Origin: Wuchereria bancrofti
Lineage: Eukaryota > Nematoda > Chromadorea > Rhabditida > Onchocercidae
Direction: 5' to 3'
Assembly: GCA_005281725.1 (NCBI GenBank)
Contig: SSBO01000013.1
Location: forward strand, 1,583,142 to 1,647,141
Length of the DNA: 64,000 bases
Part shown: piece after piece, positions 12,511-25,301 of the stretch
How the letters are laid out: every line of letters starts with the position of its first letter
Position numbering within the stretch: the first letter of the stretch is position 1
The notes under the pieces: model-generated
Seen by the model: only the letters and a program-made list of their open reading frames with translations
Databases searched by the model: none
What the model was told of the DNA's origin: nothing
Made by a program: the position numbers and the translations under genes

Positions 12511-12523
12511 TTTGAGACAGCAA

Positions 12524-14153
12524 TACATACAATACAATCTTTATGCATTTTGGTGCTTCAATAATGATTATTGCAACACATACCGCTTATGGCTTTACAA
12601 TTAATACCATATCAAATTTGATATATATTATCATTTCGTTTGTTGTGGAAATTTAGCAATTTTTGCAATGATAAAACAATGGGTACTTTTCATAATATCA
12701 TTTATAATTTCAATTGTAAGTTTAAATTTATTAAAATTCAACTTAAAATTATTAAAATAGTTTAAAATTGAAGCTGAAGAAAGAAAAGAATATTTAATAA
12801 TGCAGAAAAAGATTATTAACTTGATATTTAATATATTTTTGATATCTAATATATATATCAGATATTCAATATATATTAAAATATTTAATACACATCAAAT
12901 TTTTACTTCATGTCAAAATGTGAAAATTATTTGTTAATTAACTTTTATTAACCTAATATTTAATAGCCGAAATGTGAAATTTATTCAGTAAATAACTTTT
13001 ACTAATCTAATATTTAACATACATCAAAACAACACATTAAAATGTGAAATTAATTCACTAATGAAAGAATGGAAATTTTTATCTTATAAAATTTAAAATT
13101 AAGATTAATTTTTGTTCTAATTTTTATCTTTTCAAATATAGCAAATTCTTTTGAATCATTTCTCATTAACAATATGTCAATCATACATTTATTACAAAAT
13201 TGCACAAAATGTAGTTTGAGATGACGAATGGATTTGATGTTTGGAAATGTTGGGAGTACGAGATGATATACGTGAAATGTTTACTTCAATGACAACCGAA
13301 TGTACTAGAAGGAATGCATAACTTCATGAAATATTCTCGTAATTCAATCTAAAACGAAAAAATTAAAAAGAAAAAGAGAAACCATTTTATAATAAAATAG
13401 CAAAATAATTTAATTATATTACGTAATTCAATCCAAAACTAAAAAAAACAAAACAAAACATACGTAAGATTTAGTATTTCATAATGAAATAGCAAAATAA
13501 TTAAGTTATCTATGATAATTGATTTTGATCAAAAAGGATAAATTAATTTGACATTCTCTTTTCTTTTTTTTCACATTCAATTCTACAAACCACTTTTTAG
13601 CAATTCACATTAATAAACAATTTAAAACAATAAGATATTACTTTTTCAATGATAAATATAATTAGCATAGAAATATAAACGAAAAGGATGAAGGTATTTT
13701 AAAGAAAGAACTAAAAATAAAATTATTTTTAAATTTAGATATTCATTATCGGATTACCAATTCTTCTATTTCTATTTCGTCTTTATCTGGTTTCGTGATG
13801 GTGAAAGTAAGCATTATTCATGTTTTTTTTTTTTGATAAATATTCATTTAATGAAACAATTATGAACATTTTCTAAAACTTTAAATGCCTTTTTATGTTT
13901 TGAAAATTACCATTGCAATACTTTTTCTAGCTAACTAAAAATTTCGTTTTTTTTTTAAGTTTTTTATTTTTACTTTTTTGTTGAAAAATTACTGTAATTT
14001 AATTACAGTAACTGACTTATGTTTAACTATATTATCAAATAGTCTAATTATGATTGTTTACATATTTGCGCTGTTTATTTCAATACGATGGCGAAAATAT
14101 ATGACTGGTTTAAAGAAAGTAAAGTTTGGATGAATAATTTGCGATTAATATAA
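12524..14153 (+). pseudogene. Unresolved coding-like fragments, possibly a decayed small secreted-protein gene
   Basis: I do not recognise this locus. An ATG at 12668 opens a hydrophobic 16-residue segment (MIKQWVLFIISFIISI) ending at a GTAAGT donor (12716). A TATAG acceptor leads to 13142, which continues in frame for 25 codons. It then meets TGA at 13217 and TGA at 13235, with 27 more open codons ending in TAA at 13319. Further islands with good splice signals lie at 13739-13807 (donor GTAAGC) and 14041-14153 (SNYDCLHICAVYF, MAKIYDWFKES, then stop). The cysteine- and aromatic-rich composition stands out from the flanks. The fragments do not join into one clean frame, so this may be a pseudogene or a gene whose exons I have not placed. 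Confidence 0.25.
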
Positions 14154-14624
14154 AAAATTTTAAATTTATTCTATTATATTTGAGGTTTTTTAATTTCTCT
14201 CTCTCCCTTTCTCCCCTCCTCCCTTAATTCTCTTTTGTAGAATAATAAATTAAAATACAATATTTGCTATAAAATTAATGAAATGAAATTTAATTGGTTA
14301 TTATAGCTTCAAAGATCAAAAAATTAGTGTTTAAACGTTCTTTCACCAGTTGAATTAATTGATGACAGTAATTAAATTTTGTTTAATGTTTCAAAACCTG
14401 AAATAATCTGTTTACATATTTTGTAATATATCGTTATTGAATGCATGTAAATTTCTTTTTCATAAATGAAATTAATTTTTCAAGCATTTTCTTTCCTTTT
14501 TTTTTAATTTTTCCATTGTTAATTCAGCAAATTTGATGTAAAAAAGTAAAAAAAATAATAAAAATATGATATAAATAATCTAACAAATAGTTACATTATA
14601 GTAATTCGTTGATAAACAATAATT

Positions 14625-14780
14625 ATTTCTATAATTACTTTTATTTGAATGAAAATTTTAAAATTATGTATTTTGAGAGAGAATATTTTAAATGAAATAT
14701 TTTAAATAAAAGATCGATAAATTATAAGCATTTAACAATTTCATAGTAATATACGAAAAGTAAGAAAGTAAAATTATTAT
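14625..14780. repeat. Direct repeat, left arm, ending at an N (assembly overlap)
   Basis: The 156 bases at 14625-14780 recur at 14782-14937 with only the N at 14781 between them (offset 157). It is non-coding. Confidence 0.88.
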
Positions 14781-14781
14781 N
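14781..14781. other. Single-N contig join
   Basis: The N separates two identical 156-base arms, showing an unmerged contig overlap. Confidence 0.9.
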
Positions 14782-14937
14782 ATTTCTATAATTACTTTTA
14801 TTTGAATGAAAATTTTAAAATTATGTATTTTGAGAGAGAATATTTTAAATGAAATATTTTAAATAAAAGATCGATAAATTATAAGCATTTAACAATTTCA
14901 TAGTAATATACGAAAAGTAAGAAAGTAAAATTATTAT
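14782..14937. repeat. Direct repeat, right arm (assembly overlap)
   Basis: Second image of 14625-14780. Confidence 0.88.
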
Positions 14938-17434
14938 ATTTAGTGGAATAATTTAAGACAAAAAATGGTTGTAATTTTTTCAAATTATTAGTGGATAAGA
15001 TAAAATAAACAAAATGATTCAAAAACTGTCCTAAACAATTTATTAAATTGATAAACAATTTAGGAATATTTGATTGCAACAGTAATTAAAATCAATTCAG
15101 ATAAAAAAAAAAGATTTGCCAGTTTTATTTCGAATTAAAAGAAACTTAAAACAATCAGAACCTTTTTTTTAGACCTAATCATTCCAATCTTCTATATATT
15201 TTCAAATGATATATCATAAATTTTATTTTATTTCAATTTTTTTTTTCAAATCACATTTTCTTCTAACTTTTGTTATCAGTAGATTTATTGATTTGTTTCA
15301 TTTTGCAATATATGATGACTTTTTCTATTTCAATTTATACCACTTTAGTTTTTTTTCCCAACATATTACTACAAAAAAAAAAAATTTTTTTTTCATTCTT
15401 TCTCTCTCTCTCATTTACTCGTTGAAATAATTCATCACAATTTAACATAATGTGTTGATAAAAAATAAAAAAAAAGATGTTCTGCTGGTAATACAATTTT
15501 ACTTTTAATGACTAATTAAATTAATAATACAGCAAGGCAAATGTACTGTTACCAAAATGTTTCACTTCATTTGCTCAAATTACAATTCATCATTTTAGAA
15601 AGAATAATTTTAAAAAAAAAAGAAAAAAGAAAAAATCAATACAATCGATGGCAGTATTTAATAGGAGGGGGAGAGAGAGGGAGAGAGAGGAAAAAATGAA
15701 AGAAAGTCAATTTTCAAATCAAATATTCATCATCAAAATTTATTTAATGCTCAGTAAAAAAAAAGAAAAAGAAAAAATATCGGACAATCATTTGAACAAT
15801 TTTAATTTAGAATGAATAATAATAAATCCTTATATTTCTAAAATATAAAATTATATTTTCTTCTTCCAAATAATATGAATATATATAAATATAATTTTTC
15901 TTTTTCTTCCAATCACTTTATTTTTAAAATTTTCAATCTTTTTTCAAACTAGTTTATAATTTTAATGTGGCTAATGTGACCTTTTCTTTTTTAAATTAGT
16001 ACAATAAATGTAATAATAATGAATGATAATACGTTTCATTGAAATATATTATTTGAAGGAAACTGATGAAAATTATTTAAAAAAATTGAAAAAAATTCCA
16101 TTATTATTTTTTATCAAAATAACTCTCTAACTGATATCAGTCACTTTTAATAAAACTACAAATATTGTTGCATTTAATTAATTAGCGTATGATCATATGT
16201 TAATTTAAGATGAATAATATGGTAAAATTTGAGTGTTTTTGTTTCTAAGAACTAATTAATTAATTATTATTTGTAATATATCTATATTTATTAAATTTAA
16301 AATTATACAAACTATAAATACTTATGAACTTATACTTTCTAAAAAATAAAAAAAAAAAGCAAAGTATCTAATGCATGCAGTAATTGTAATATACAATATG
16401 ATTTAGTTATATATTTGATTACTTCATTCATTTTTAAGTTACTTTGAACGAATTAAAACGATAATCAATCACCCTAAATGATATCAAAATAAAATTTCAA
16501 ATCAAACAAAGATAGAAAATGCAAATTTTCCTACAGTTATACATATAGCTTTTTGAAGTTTTTAAGACTTTTTAAAGAATTTTATTATGATTCAAAAAAT
16601 ATAACCATTACGATTTTAATATCATTTTCAAGTTATTTAATATCATATAAACAAATTATACAAATTCAACTAAACTATTAGTCCTTTTTTTTTTGAGGGG
16701 AACCATAAGAAAGATTTTTAATGTGTAACTGCAATTTCTTTAGAAAAAAAAGCTAAAAACTAAAATAATTCCATATTTTTCCAATTATTGTTATATGTAG
16801 AGCTTCTCTATTAAATAATTCATAGATTCCTTATTCCAAATAAAAAACAAAAATAAATCTGAACAAATTAAATTTTATTTAGAACTGCATTTAATAATAC
16901 AAATGTTACTTATATTTACAATTTCTCTTAAAAAAAAAGACAAAAAAAAAAAAAAAAAAACAAAATGAATCCTATAAAATTGACAAACACTGCTAAGCAA
17001 ATAAGGACTAAATTATACGATCAAAATCACATACCATTCATATACTATTTAAAAAAAAATAAATTGGAAGAAATATAACATTTGTGATAAAATATGGAAA
17101 GAATATATGCATCCATTGAAAGTTAGACTGAAGAAAGGAGAAAAAAAAAGATTAAGAATCTTTTTTAAAAATGAATATTTCCTGCATACTAATTTAAACA
17201 ACCATTAATGATATATCAATATTTGACATTACCAAAGAGTATGCTTATTTTAATTCTAAAAAAGAAAATTTTTAAATATCAAAAGTTGAGATTTTTTTCT
17301 CAATACTATAGCAAAATATGTAACTCTTTGCATAAGATATACTCCAATTTTTTTTTTTAAGACCGTCTCAGATTAGTGAAAAAAACTGAATATTTTGTTT
17401 CGACCAATAATGTCGATAAATCTATTAATCCTTT

Positions 17435-20400
17435 CTACGACAGTTTTTTAACCAAACCTTCATATTTTTTGCATCGTTGCAACCACATATGCTTCAGTAA
17501 GTATACTGCCACTGTAAAAATTAAAATTTAATTAATACCATCTAAGCAATAGCAATTTTTTTTTTTTTTGAAAAAGTATCATAGATAAAATAATTTCAGC
17601 TCACTATGATATAAAATTTAAACTAAATAAGTAAATTTTCATGTTGAAGAGCTTAAATCTGTCATAAATTGATAGTGAACTTTTGCGTATATTCAACACT
17701 TCAGAAAACATTTTTAGTGTTGTAAAAAGATTAGATAATAAATGAATGCGTTTAAATTTGATCAAATATGAATAAATATTGAATAAACAAGAAAGAACCA
17801 ACAAATCATTAATGATTTAATAATAATTTACAACAAATTCGAGCCTTTTGAAAGTTATGAATTATATTATTATTGTTATTATTTATTATTACTATTATTA
17901 TTACTAATTACAAAGTAATCTAAGACTGTTCGCATTATTTTTGACTAAAATAACAAATTTCAATTCTTAATTTTCACCAGTTTGGTAGCAAATACGGCTT
18001 CTTTTGAATAATTATGATTAATGCCCAAGAAAACGTACCAAAAGGAAACACAAATAGAAAAAAGATGCTAAGAGTAAAACTAAAATTGAAGCCAATATTT
18101 GTAGCATTAGGTAGTTTAATACTATATTTTCCAGTTTGATAATAATAAGGAATAGATCGATACATCGTCACACCTAAAAAAATGATGAAATTTACTAGAC
18201 GAAGTTTGGAATATCTCAAAAACATTGTTCAACACTCTGATTTGATAATAATAAATGTGAAAGTGTAGAAATTTGAAGCTGTTATATCTTTAAAATATTC
18301 TTTCAGCAAATAAAAGAAAAAAAAATCAAAAAATCTGAACGATTTATGCTGTTCTCATTGTATCCTACCATATTCTACGGCTAATATACTAATATGCCAG
18401 AAACAACTAAATTCAATGTTTTCACCTATGACGCTTATAAACAAACAACACAAAAATGTTCGGTGAAGGATAAACATAAAAAAAGAAGCTTTTAGAAAAA
18501 ACTTTGTGCTTTCCGGGTTTTACAAAAATACCGGAAATAAATACTGTAAACTAAGCAGTACCAATAATCGAATCAATGATATGCAATCAAAGATAGAAAT
18601 TTGAATTGATTGCAAGCTTATGACAAATTATTGAAACATAAAATTACCTTCAAGAAGTAAACCAACTGGATAAAGTAATACCCATGCATTGTATCGTAAC
18701 CATGTAAGCAACGGAATTTCAATTTTTAAACAGCTTGCCGCATAGTATGGATATCTAAAAAGTATACATTTGTTTAGTTAAATCAGAAAATTGTTCTTCT
18801 GTTAACATTTAAAAAAATGGATGCCTATGTCGCGAAATTTTAGAATTGCGAAACTCTAAAATATTAAAAATAAAAATATAAGTGAAAACAAAAAAAAAGT
18901 TGAGGGTAGGAAATACGGTCGATGAATCCTTCGCAAATAATACTTATACATAAACTCTTTGTTTTAAGCATATTTATACGTACACTCTTTCCTTCACTGT
19001 AAACTTTTTATACATTGTTTCCAATAATGTTTATAGATTAAACTCTTTGTTTCTAATGTTTCTACCGAAAATCCTTTACAATTTCTGCTGTTAATAAAGA
19101 ATTTTAATACTTAATTTTTTTAAATTTCCTATTTGATATTTAAATCTTACATTACCTCCTCCATTTCATGTTTACGCAGTGACTGTTACTATCCTTGAAG
19201 GCTAACAAAGTATAAATTTTATTATACTGTTACTTCTGCTAATAAAGAATTTACTTCATATCAAAAAAATCTCTCTAAGGTCAGCAAATCGCTCCCAAAT
19301 AATGTTTTTTTCCTAGCTACAGCGTGAAGACAAAAATTCACTGCAAACATTACTGATTTGCCCGCTTAATCTTATTAAAATCGATAATTTTTTTTATTAA
19401 TTGTATAATAGTAAAAACTTTCCTGACATATCGCAAACATCCCAGGTATATAATAGATAGAATTCCTTATACTTTTAAAAAAATCATGGAAAAACTTAGA
19501 AGAAAATAAGCAAGGGACCAAAATATTACATAACGAAACATAATGTCTACTCATAGGCTGAATTTTTTTTTGTAAAAGAAACATACCGGAAAATTTCAAT
19601 CGAAAAATATGCAAATATTAAAATAAAAGTTGTCGGTGAACTTTGCACATCTGGACAGCCATCAATAATGTATATGAATGCTAAACGTCCACAAACCTAT
19701 CAGAATTAGAAATACACATATTAAGAAATAAAAAAATTTTCACTTTAATAATAATAATAGTAAAAAACTCTTTTATTTCATCTATAGTAATTTGAACTGT
19801 TCTTTAGATTAATAAAATATTAGTAATAAATATAAAGCGTATTTCAACCTGTATAAGTCCAATTCGATAATTACCTTTTGTATAACCCACCAATGCATGT
19901 GCAACATCAATTAGTTGTAAAGCTGTTACAATTTTTATAATGTTGGCATTACTTTGCCAAAATGAATTGTAATATGCTGAAAATAAATTTTATAAAATTT
20001 CATACTATTGCATTAGCAAAGAAAAAGTATTATGTTGAGATCAAGATAACTTTATATACTAATAGATATTTATATAATTCATCGAAAAATTTTTACAAAT
20101 CATCGAAATTTTTTTGTTATATATATAATGTATCGAAATTTTTACTAAAAAAATATCACACCTACATTTTAATATATATATTTTTTAATATATTTCTTTG
20201 ACGTAAAAAATAAGCTTACCATTTCCAATAGTGAAGAAATTGAAGACCAAAGTGAACAATAAGTATACATGAAGTANAAATTTTTTTGTTATATATATAA
20301 TGTATCGAAATTTTTACTAAAAAAATATCACACCTACATTTTAATATATATATTTTTTAATATATTTCTTTGACGTAAAAAATAAGCTTACCATTTCCAA

Positions 20401-21996
20401 TAGTGAAGAAATTGAAGACCAAAGTGAACAATAAGTATACATGAAGTATAAATAATGTTATGTTATATGCACAAAGATACTGAATCAGCAAATAATTGCA
20501 TTTTTTAGCGAATTGTTTTACTGAAATGAAATTCATAAATTTTTTGATGAGATTTTTCTTTTTTTAGCTATATAATAGCAGAAAATAAACATTCTTTTAA
20601 ACTAATGGTGATAAAATCAAAATTAACAAAAAATTATGACCATCATTGATAAAATCCGTTTTCGTTTTCGGCTTAGTGCGGCATTCATCTAAAATACGCT
20701 GTGTTATCGCATCCATCTGCGCTTCCGGTGTGCGCTATAAATACTTGAATTTACAACAACAATCATGATTTAGTAAAAATTAATGGAATCAATTTACTAA
20801 TGCATCACAATAAAGAATAAATACATACCGCATTCATATTTATCATTTCATAATCGTCTTCTGTATCACTTCCATCTGGATCTTCGAATCGATCAAAATC
20901 GATCGTAAAAAAAATTACATTATCACTATATAACACTCAATAAAGTAAAAAATTAATGAAAAGCAAATTTTCTACTTTTTTCCGTTTTCTTTGTAATTAA
21001 TTTAGAATTAATTCAAAACTATACTTTGAACTGGAATATTAAAAAAAAACTTAACGCTTAGCTTCTTTTCTTTAACCAAAATTTCACTGAAAATTTAAAT
21101 TTTCTTGCAATTTTGTATGTTCCATACGAAAACATAAAGTATAAAGCATACTAAGGTACAAAAAACAGTATATAAAAGCATAAAAAAACATAAAATTCGC
21201 CTACTCGAAGCCAAGAATATCGACTACCATCATTAAGAATTGTAGGCCACCACATAGCATTCGTTTTTTTCAAAACATACAACAATTTGCTTCCACCTCC
21301 TTGACCAGCCTAAAATTTGCAAATAAGATTATTACAGAACTAAGCTATTAAACTGCAACTAATAATATTTTCTTATACTTTTTTTTTGTCAAATAAGATA
21401 GGAATAAGTAAATGATACAATAAATACAAAAAACATTACTAAATTAATTATAAGAAAAATCTCAGATCTTAAGAATTATAAGAATTATTTTAAGAATAAA
21501 AAAAAAAGAATTACTTTTTCTAGCTCAACATCTGCAAATAATGATAATTGAAATGAATATTCACATCGACCATGTGCACCAATTCCAGTAGCACGGAACT
21601 CAAACGAATTGCCCGTTATTGCATAACTAACATCCTGAAAATAATTTTGAAAAATAATTCCACCCAAATTATGAACAAAGATGAATGTATAATTTGAAAA
21701 AAAGATGCTAATCAAATATTTATCTATCATATCTTAAATGAAATAGAAAAAAAAAAGAACTTATAAATTTCGCCATATTTTTATCTTATAGAATCATATA
21801 ATGTTCCCTCTTCAAATTAATAATAAATCAAAGAAGATAAATCTAGTATAAATGATTGATCATATTAAAGTTTTGTATATAACGGTAAAAAAGAAATGAA
21901 AAGATAAGATCTAACCGATGAATCTTTTAAATCAATTGTTAGGAAAAGTAATCTTTCGTCTTGTGCCCAATAAACAAACGGACGTCGTACCGTCAT
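17435..21996 (-). CDS. hpo-8: Very-long-chain (3R)-3-hydroxyacyl-CoA dehydratase with N-terminal CS domain (HACD3/hpo-8 type)
   Basis: Eleven minus-strand exons join in frame: 21916-21996, 21515-21634, 21205-21309, 20829-20903, 20641-20734, 20392-20520, 19849-19976, 19587-19696, 18648-18754, 18039-18173 and 17435-17511. They encode 386 aa; human HACD3 is about 360. Residues 1-95 are a p23-like CS domain (VYWAQDERLLFLTIDLKDSS). The rest is a multi-spanning PTPLA domain. In WLRYNAWVLLYPVGLLLE, Tyr309 and Glu316 match the catalytic Tyr/Glu pair seven residues apart in yeast Phs1. The enzyme dehydrates 3-hydroxyacyl-CoA in the ER fatty-acid elongation cycle. The acceptor of exon 4 (20903) lacks AG: the intron ends TTTTTTTACG although frame and homology require this junction. 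Exon 6 is partly repeated at 20220-20276 by an assembly overlap. The symbol follows the Caenorhabditis homologue. Confidence 0.9.
20106..20276. repeat. Direct repeat, left arm, ending at an N inside the dehydratase gene
   Basis: The 171 bases at 20106-20276 recur at 20278-20448 around the N at 20277 (offset 172). The arm includes the donor end of dehydratase exon 6 (20220-20276 here), so naive annotation would add a false half-exon. Confidence 0.9.
20277..20277. other. Single-N contig join inside the dehydratase gene
   Basis: The N sits between two identical 171-base arms. The complete exon 6 is the one in the right-hand arm (20392-20520). Confidence 0.9.
20278..20448. repeat. Direct repeat, right arm (assembly overlap)
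   Basis: Second image of 20106-20276. It continues into the full exon 6 and its acceptor (20521-20523 on the plus strand reads CTG). Confidence 0.9.
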
Positions 21997-22021
21997 TGTC
22001 ACTGATTCAGTAGCGAAAATA

Positions 22022-22025
22022 TCTG
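22022..22025 (-). promoter_or_regulatory. Probable spliced-leader acceptor of the dehydratase mRNA
   Basis: On the minus strand a strong acceptor, TTTTTATATTCAG, ends at 22023, followed by a 26-base leader and the ATG at 21996. Nematode mRNAs are often trans-spliced at such sites. No upstream donor that would make it a cis intron is evident. Confidence 0.5.
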
Positions 22026-22332
22026 AATATAAAAAGAAAATAAACTGAAAATACGCGAAGAGATTAAAACAATTATACATTTTAATAAAATTCTAATCAA
22101 TTTTTTTTAAAATCATAAATTGAAACAAAGTGGGAAAATGAATAAAAGTTTTTATATAATTAAGAATCGATTATCATATGCATAATTAAGTGTATTTTTA
22201 GAAATAATTTTAAACCATACAGTGATATTTTAAAACAAAAAATAATTAAAAACAAAACCAAAAAAAACTCTCAATAGGAACGACGAATGAAATTTATGCA
22301 TTTTACTGATTTTAGCAATTTAAACGTTAACC

Positions 22333-22344
22333 GTTCACGTGAAC
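22333..22344. promoter_or_regulatory. Palindrome GTTCACGTGAAC with E-box core
   Basis: A perfect 12-bp palindrome centred on CACGTG lies about 310 bases upstream of the dehydratase leader acceptor. bHLH factors bind such cores. A regulatory role is inference. Confidence 0.35.
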
Positions 22345-24013
22345 CTTTCCCACCGTTTATATATTTTTTTATTTTTATTTATTTTTTTTAACTTAGTGAT
22401 GTTTTACGTTTTTCACTTTATTTTATTTTTTTTTCGTAAATTAATTTCATTAGTTTCATGGTATTTCTCAAATTTGATTATTTCTAATCATTATTATCTG
22501 TAAAATGTACTCTTTGATTCAGTTTGATTGATAAATTATTATTTGCTAAATAGATCATTTTATTATGATATTTATTATTTAGTTAATTTATGTAAATTTC
22601 TCAAACATTATAGCATTTGTTATCTTTAATAAATTATTATTTATTTAATAGATTATTTTTGTTTTTTTTTTTCAACTCGTAACTTCTTCGTTCTTATCTC
22701 AATTATTATTTACAATTTTCAATTTTCACGCAAATATTTGATTTGCATAATTTGATCAAATTTTTAAAGCATTATATCTTAGACAAAAAATCAGTTATAT
22801 CGTTTATCATGTATTTATCATAGAGTGATAATTTAATTGATAATGCAGTACTATGTCTTATGTAAATCATATATACATATGAAATTATTACACTTAATTT
22901 TTTTTAATTGAAAAACGTTAAAATAGTTCCTTCGAGTTATAAGGCAGTTATTTCACTCTATATATTATCAATTTTTAAGCTATTTTGTTAAATTTGTTTA
23001 AAGCTTTTATCACTTTGATCGATAAAGTAAAAAGAGTAAAAAATTTCACAGTAAAAAAATTGATGTTCTTTTTTTCTCTTTCTGACTAGATGCCTTTTCC
23101 ATTGTAACTAGATGATTTGATTAATTATTGGATTATTTCACACCAATAAATTTAACTGATAAAAAATAAAACAATTCATTCCTAATAATGGGATTATTTC
23201 ACTAATATTTCAATTCTTGTAAATATTTTTTAAATACATTATTTCAGCTATGAACGTTATCATGTTATACTATGATTGATTATACTACGTAATTTCATAT
23301 TTCATTTCATTTATGCAAAGATTTTTATCTAAAGCCTTCCTCGCTTAACATAACGTTAATGGTAATTACCACTTCTCAATTACGTTTACACTTGTAATCA
23401 CGTTTTAAAAATTTTACGTTTTAAAAAATCATTCAAATCGATTGATAGTGGAATATTTGAATAAGTATTCAAACAAAACCAAATTCTTTAGCTTCACAAT
23501 AAAAAATTAATCTTTTTTTTCAACTAGAAAACTTTTTATTGTAACTATTTTTTAAAATATATCAGCACTCAAAATTTTTATTTTACTTGATTTCCTTTTC
23601 CTGTAATTAATACATTTAGTTTTTATTTAAATTTTTTTCCTTCTATTTATAGTACTTTCTTACAAAATATTGGATGAATTTCAAAATTCGTATTTTTTTG
23701 GCGGAAGATTAGCTCGAGAATTTTAATACGAATGAGTAATTTTGCGATAATTAATATCAGATAAGCTTTTCTTCAAATTTCTTTTCTGATTTGACACTTT
23801 ACTCATTTTTTGTTAAAGAATTTGAATGAATGTTTTATTTAAAATATTACATAATCTTGAAACTGTTGTATACAATTCTAGATAACACTATTCTGATCAA
23901 TGGTGATTAAACTATTATTTTGAGTAATTAAAATTTAATTTTCATTTCTTACTTATACATGTATCTATATTTATAAATACAATTCATTATGTAACTCAAT
24001 ATGATAAGGAAGA

Positions 24014-24202
24014 ATGCAAACTTTTAATGATTTTATTGATGAAATTATTGATTACTGTTTAAAATTAAATTTTAATCTTGAATTTTTTGAATGTTTAAAA
24101 GAAATATTAATCTTAAATCCTAGTTTAGAAATGTTAGTATTAACAATTGTTTTTTTCATTCTTTCACTTCGCCCGTTTTTTCCCCTCTTTTTCTATTATT
24201 GA
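24014..24202 (+). CDS. Small uncharacterised open frame, 62 aa
   Basis: An ATG opens MQTFNDFIDEIIDYCLKLN, followed by acidic/hydrophobic helix-like sequence up to about residue 40, then a hydrophobic tail. The first 40 codons look less random than their surroundings, and a GTTAGT donor-like site follows codon 40. It could be a first exon, a small gene or chance. No family is recognised. Confidence 0.2.
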   Translation: MQTFNDFIDEIIDYCLKLNFNLEFFECLKEILILNPSLEMLVLTIVFFILSLRPFFPLFFYY

Positions 24203-25301
24203 TATACCACATAAATAATAGCAATATGTTAGATACTATGCATATTTTTTCTATTTCACATTTAACTTACATTACAAAATTTACAAGCGATTCAATACAG
24301 ATGTTATTTTTTAAAAATTTTTGTTGTTTATATAAAATTCGAGTAATTTAATGATTAGTTCCAGGTATAGATCTTTTGAGTTTTCTAAAAATTATAAATG
24401 CTCTTGGCAGCAAAAAAAAAACAAACAAATGAATAAATAAAAATAAGATAAAATCATATCGATTAAAACAATTTGAAAAGATCATCGAGTGAAATAGACA
24501 ATAATAATTTATCATTTTAATATTTATATCACCTAAAAACTTTACTACATATTATTTCATGTTATATTATATTTATATATGATAATACATGTTACAAAAG
24601 ACTTTATCTTTCATCTTTTATTTTTCATTAAATTATTGAATAAATAAATTGTATTAAATCATAAGCTTAAGAGTCGTTACATTTGATATTGATATTGTAT
24701 AAAATATATGATATTGTATAAATATTGATATTGTATAAAAGATGGAAGCATTTTCCGTTTTTTTTTTTTTATTCAAATAAAATTCATCATTTCTGAAATA
24801 TTTTAATGATTGCATACAGTGATTGCAACAAATGAACAATAAATTTTACTAATTATACTAATATGATTAGAATGGATGAGTATTTTAATGATGATAATAA
24901 TAATAATAAATAGTGCTTTGTAAAATGTTAATTATGGCTACGAAAAATTAATAATTGAAATTAAATTAAATTGAAATTTTTGCAGAAATACTATTGAGAA
25001 TAGATTAAGGAAGATGTGAATTTGATGAATGTTAAAGAGTGTAAATTATGGCCATAAAACTAACACCTAAAATTGGAATTAAATTAAATTGAAGTTTTTG
25101 CAGGAATATAGGTTAATGAAAATAGTAAATGCATACTTGGTAAATGTTAAAGTTGAAAAAGAATTTAGTGAATTATATGTATAATTTACTTCAAATAAGT
25201 ATATCTGTGTGTGAAGTAATAATAGCACATGGGGAAGGTTACTTAGAGTATTTTTTTGGGGTATTTTGTTTACTCGTATGGGTAATACAAAAGTTTAGGA
25301 A

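Larger units (their letters stand above)
8325..12520. other. Long AT-rich spacer upstream of the aquaporin
   Basis: No convincing exon is visible. A CT-rich block (8520-8578; GA-rich on the aquaporin strand) lies about 200 bases upstream of the aquaporin start and may be a GAGA-type promoter element. The 60-aa reading frames at 10516 and 11742 are two images of one duplicated segment and read as low-complexity FFLF, so they are not genes. Confidence 0.6.
14154..17434. other. AT-rich spacer
   Basis: No supported gene. It contains CT-rich (14198-14224) and GA-rich (15663-15690) blocks and a duplicated contig join at 14781. The 74-aa frame at 15206-15430 is a phenylalanine-rich low-complexity translation of T-rich DNA. 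Confidence 0.6.
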
